A stretch of 64,000 nucleotides of DNA from Diospyros lotus (taxonomy: Eukaryota; Streptophyta; Magnoliopsida; Ericales; Ebenaceae), in NCBI RefSeq assembly GCF_014633365.1, contig NC_068339.1:29645316-29709315 (forward strand). The letters are read 5' to 3'. The translations under genes and the position numbers were made by a program. The notes beneath the pieces are model-generated. The model was not told the DNA's origin and did not search any database. It saw only the letters and a list, made by a program, of their open reading frames with translations. Below, one piece after another: positions 61,844-64,000 of the stretch (positions are counted from its first letter, which is position 1; each line of letters opens with the position of its first letter).

Positions 61844-62216
61844 CTCTGGATCAAACATATATCAATTTGTCCACTAGCAAGCGCGACATGCATGGCTATA
61901 AATCCACTACTACGCTCCATCAATTTGATTATGCCAATACCATGATAAGCACTATGTGCCTGTTGGAAGATTGAAAGAATACTCAAAAATCAAGATACTA
62001 ATATCAGGAAGGATAGTAAACTACAGGTACATAACTCCAAGAAATGAAGGATGATTTAATAATTACACCAAATTCACAACAAACAAAATAAGGGCAGCAG
62101 TAAAAATTAAAAGCAACTTGCACCAATGCACAACAAACAAAATAAGAACTAAATGAAACTTGTACCTCAATGTATGCTGAATTTATTGCACGCTGTGCTT
62201 CTTCAACAGTAGTATC
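61844..62216 (-). pseudogene. PFK: ATP-dependent 6-phosphofructokinase, two upstream exons, disrupted at both ends
   Basis: Minus strand. A partial exon 62216-62166 encodes DTTVEEAQRAINSAYIE and ends at a GT donor. After a short intron with an AG acceptor, 61959-61844 encodes [35 protein letters not shown]: the conserved region around the substrate-binding MGRxSGF motif, here MERSSGF. The G-to-E change in that motif and loss of a base near the CLIPE end (ATCCAGAG) are decay signs. The 5' side is cut by a copia LTR at 62217 and the 3' side abuts the gypsy LTR at 61843. The next exon of the protein is at 48405-48301. The sequence resembles the cytosolic PFK2-type clade of plants. It is best seen as a pseudogene. 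Confidence 0.87.
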
Positions 62217-64000
62217 TGTTGGTTCCTAATGATGGAAAATATATCCCAAGAGGGGGGGTGAATTGGGATTAGGGTGAATTTTCGATACTTTAAAACTTTG
62301 ATGAATGGAAAAATACTATGTTTCAAAATATAGGATATATGTTTCGAAATAAACCTTTCTGCTAAGTAGGTTTCGAAACCTACTATGTATGTTTCGAAAT
62401 ACACTTCTCTGTTTTGCTTGATTTGAAATCTTTTATCTTGTATTTCAAACTAATGATCTTTGGCAATGATGATTAACATAAGTAAGAGTATACCAAAGAT
62501 GTTTGTATATCAAAGATAGGTTTTCAATGTATATGTATAAACTTGTTCTCAATAAAACTATTTTAGACTTTGATACCAAAACCTATGCAAGCATATGCAA
62601 TAAGCAATAATGATACATGAAAGCTAAAGAACACTTTGCACACAAGTTATATAGTGGTTCGGCACCCGCCTACTCCACTACCTTCAAGCTTACCCACTTG
62701 AAGGATTTGCAATCCCAATCACTTTTACTAGTGATCAACACAACAAGGGTTTTATCATAGTTTACCCTAAAACCTTACAAAGTGAGTTTTTACGAGCTCA
62801 ACTCAAACCTAGCATCAAGTGAGTTTTTCCGAGCTTAACTCAAACCTTTACACCAAATGAGTTTTAAGGCTAAACTCGAACCTTCGACACAATGAGTTTT
62901 AGGCTCAACTCAAACCTTTACACCAAATGAGTTTTAGGCTAAACTCAAACCTTACAACATTAACAAGATAATCAAATTTATCTTTATAACCCAAAGAGCA
63001 ATAAATGCCTTACCACATGGTTGTACAAACCTCTTAACTTGAGGTGAGAAGAGCTGGAGGATGATACTTGTTGTTTGCACTTGCTTCTCCTTTTTCACAT
63101 CACAATGCACATCTAGGAATGGATGAATGGATCATCTTTAAAAGCTTGTCAAACGGATTTAGATCACATGTGCTTGTGTATGTGTCTCTAGTGTGTGCTC
63201 ACTTGTTGTATCTTGTTATAGCTCAATCAATCTCTATCAATCTCTTCTTGTCTTCAAATACCTGCTATTTATACCAAGATATAGAAATCTGGTCGTTTAT
63301 AGCCGTTAGAGACAAGACAGGAAAGTAGGTTTCAAAACATAGAAAGTGTGTTTCAAAACATCACATAAATAGACCATGGTTTCGAAACATACAAGCTTCC
63401 AGCTGGACAAAGCACTTAGAGACAGCAGACAAGTGGGAGACAAACTCTTCAGCCCACTTTGAATAATTAAAAAGCACTAGCATTCAAATTTGAATTTGAA
63501 TCTCTTAGCATGGAGAATGCATTAAACAAATGATGGAGAAGCATTTTGATAAATACAAAATTGCAAAACAAATGCATCTCGATTTTCAAATGAACTGCTG
63601 ACAGAATGTCAAAGGTTTCGAAACATGATATGATAGGTTTCGAAACATACCTCTCTGGAAATGAGGTTTCGAAACATAGACATATAGGTTTCGAAACATG
63701 GTTCAAAACCTGAATTGAAAACACATACATTGCATAGATGTTTCGAAATAGCATACACTAAAAACATTGAAAACCTTTTCAAAGGGGTTTCGAAACATGC
63801 ATGGAAACATGACAGATATTTAGAATGATTTGCTTGACAGCACAATCCACAGCATGTATACATCATAGGTTATTTACATTTCTTTAGTTTAAGTAAATGT
63901 CCACATTTTCTTTTATTTATATTTTACCTCCATTTACTTTAATACATAAATGTAAATAACGAAGTACTCCCTATTTGGATTCAATAAAAATACTTAGAAA
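62217..64000 (-). repeat. Copia-type LTR, reverse orientation, running off the window
   Basis: It starts tgttggttcc (62217) exactly where phosphofructokinase coding sequence stops. Text such as 'cccaagagggggggtgaattgg' and 'tatagtggttcgg' parallels the SIRE-like LTR at 30697, but the rest differs, so it is a different family of the same lineage. It contains GTTTCGAAAC palindromes at 62310-62400 and 63610-63795, with a mutated form 'gtttcaaaac' at 63330-63360. A row of 'gagtttta/ggctcaactcaaacc' repeats lies at about 62785-62955. The other end and any internal region are outside the window. Open frames near 63470-63866 are low-complexity translations of the palindromes. Confidence 0.75.

Noticed and set aside
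48301..62216. Functional phosphofructokinase gene with a 13-kb intron
   Set aside because: The first exon end has lost a base near CLIPE and abuts an LTR end, the MGR motif is changed to MER, the upstream exon is cut by an LTR, and further exons are absent.
63467..63866. Minus-strand ORFs with repeated CFET
   Set aside because: They translate the GTTTCGAAAC palindromes of an LTR; no domain or start support.

Overview
The window is nuclear DNA of a flowering plant, most likely a eudicot. Two intron-containing plant genes can be read exon by exon at the left. The rest is AT-rich intergenic sequence and nested transposable elements (Ty1/copia, Ty3/gypsy, CACTA), which is normal for a medium-to-large plant genome. 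I cannot name the species. No bacterial operon, CRISPR array, tRNA or rRNA was seen.

Layout. 1-560: decayed copia RT/RNase H fragment; 790-2690: probable LTR-type repeat. 4942-10890 (+): an intact 13-exon ADA2-type transcriptional adaptor gene (555 residues; ZZ finger, SANT, SWIRM). 11480-12499 (-): a 3-exon TPD1-like gene for a small cysteine-rich, probably secreted protein. 12500-20697: mostly AT-rich sequence without a recognisable gene. 20698-22315: a truncated gypsy-type LTR, followed by a decayed element with a coiled-coil ORF. 24565-25795: eight tandem units of 153-164 bp. 26265-27765: a large imperfect inverted repeat. 28351-37539: a gypsy-type LTR split by two partial, oppositely oriented SIRE-like copia elements (30697 to about 36820). 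37901-42962: a second LTR of the same broad family, split by a reversed copy of itself (38653-41072) with a 5-bp target duplication.

The right third is a decayed ATP-phosphofructokinase gene on the minus strand. Its exons at 62216-62166, 61959-61844 and 48405-48301 are now separated by a truncated gypsy element, which itself carries a complete 9,608-bp CACTA transposon (49120-58727). The CACTA has perfect 30-bp terminal inverted repeats, a GGT target duplication, subterminal GTGACGGG/GCGACGGG arrays, a TNP2-type transposase gene with one apparent +1 frameshift, and an intact TnpA-like gene. A second, truncated CACTA element lies at 43754 to about 47000, and another copia LTR (62217 to the window end) cuts into the phosphofructokinase exon.

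The most useful observations are the nested insertion order, the sequence difference between the two CACTA ends, short palindromes repeated within two different copia LTRs, a CpG-rich CACGCGC cluster at a fixed distance from the TATA box in three gypsy LTRs, the 153-bp array with one TATA motif per unit, and the 1.5-kb inverted repeat. I see no clearly unprecedented enzyme system. The elements belong to known superfamilies, though these particular copies may not have been described.
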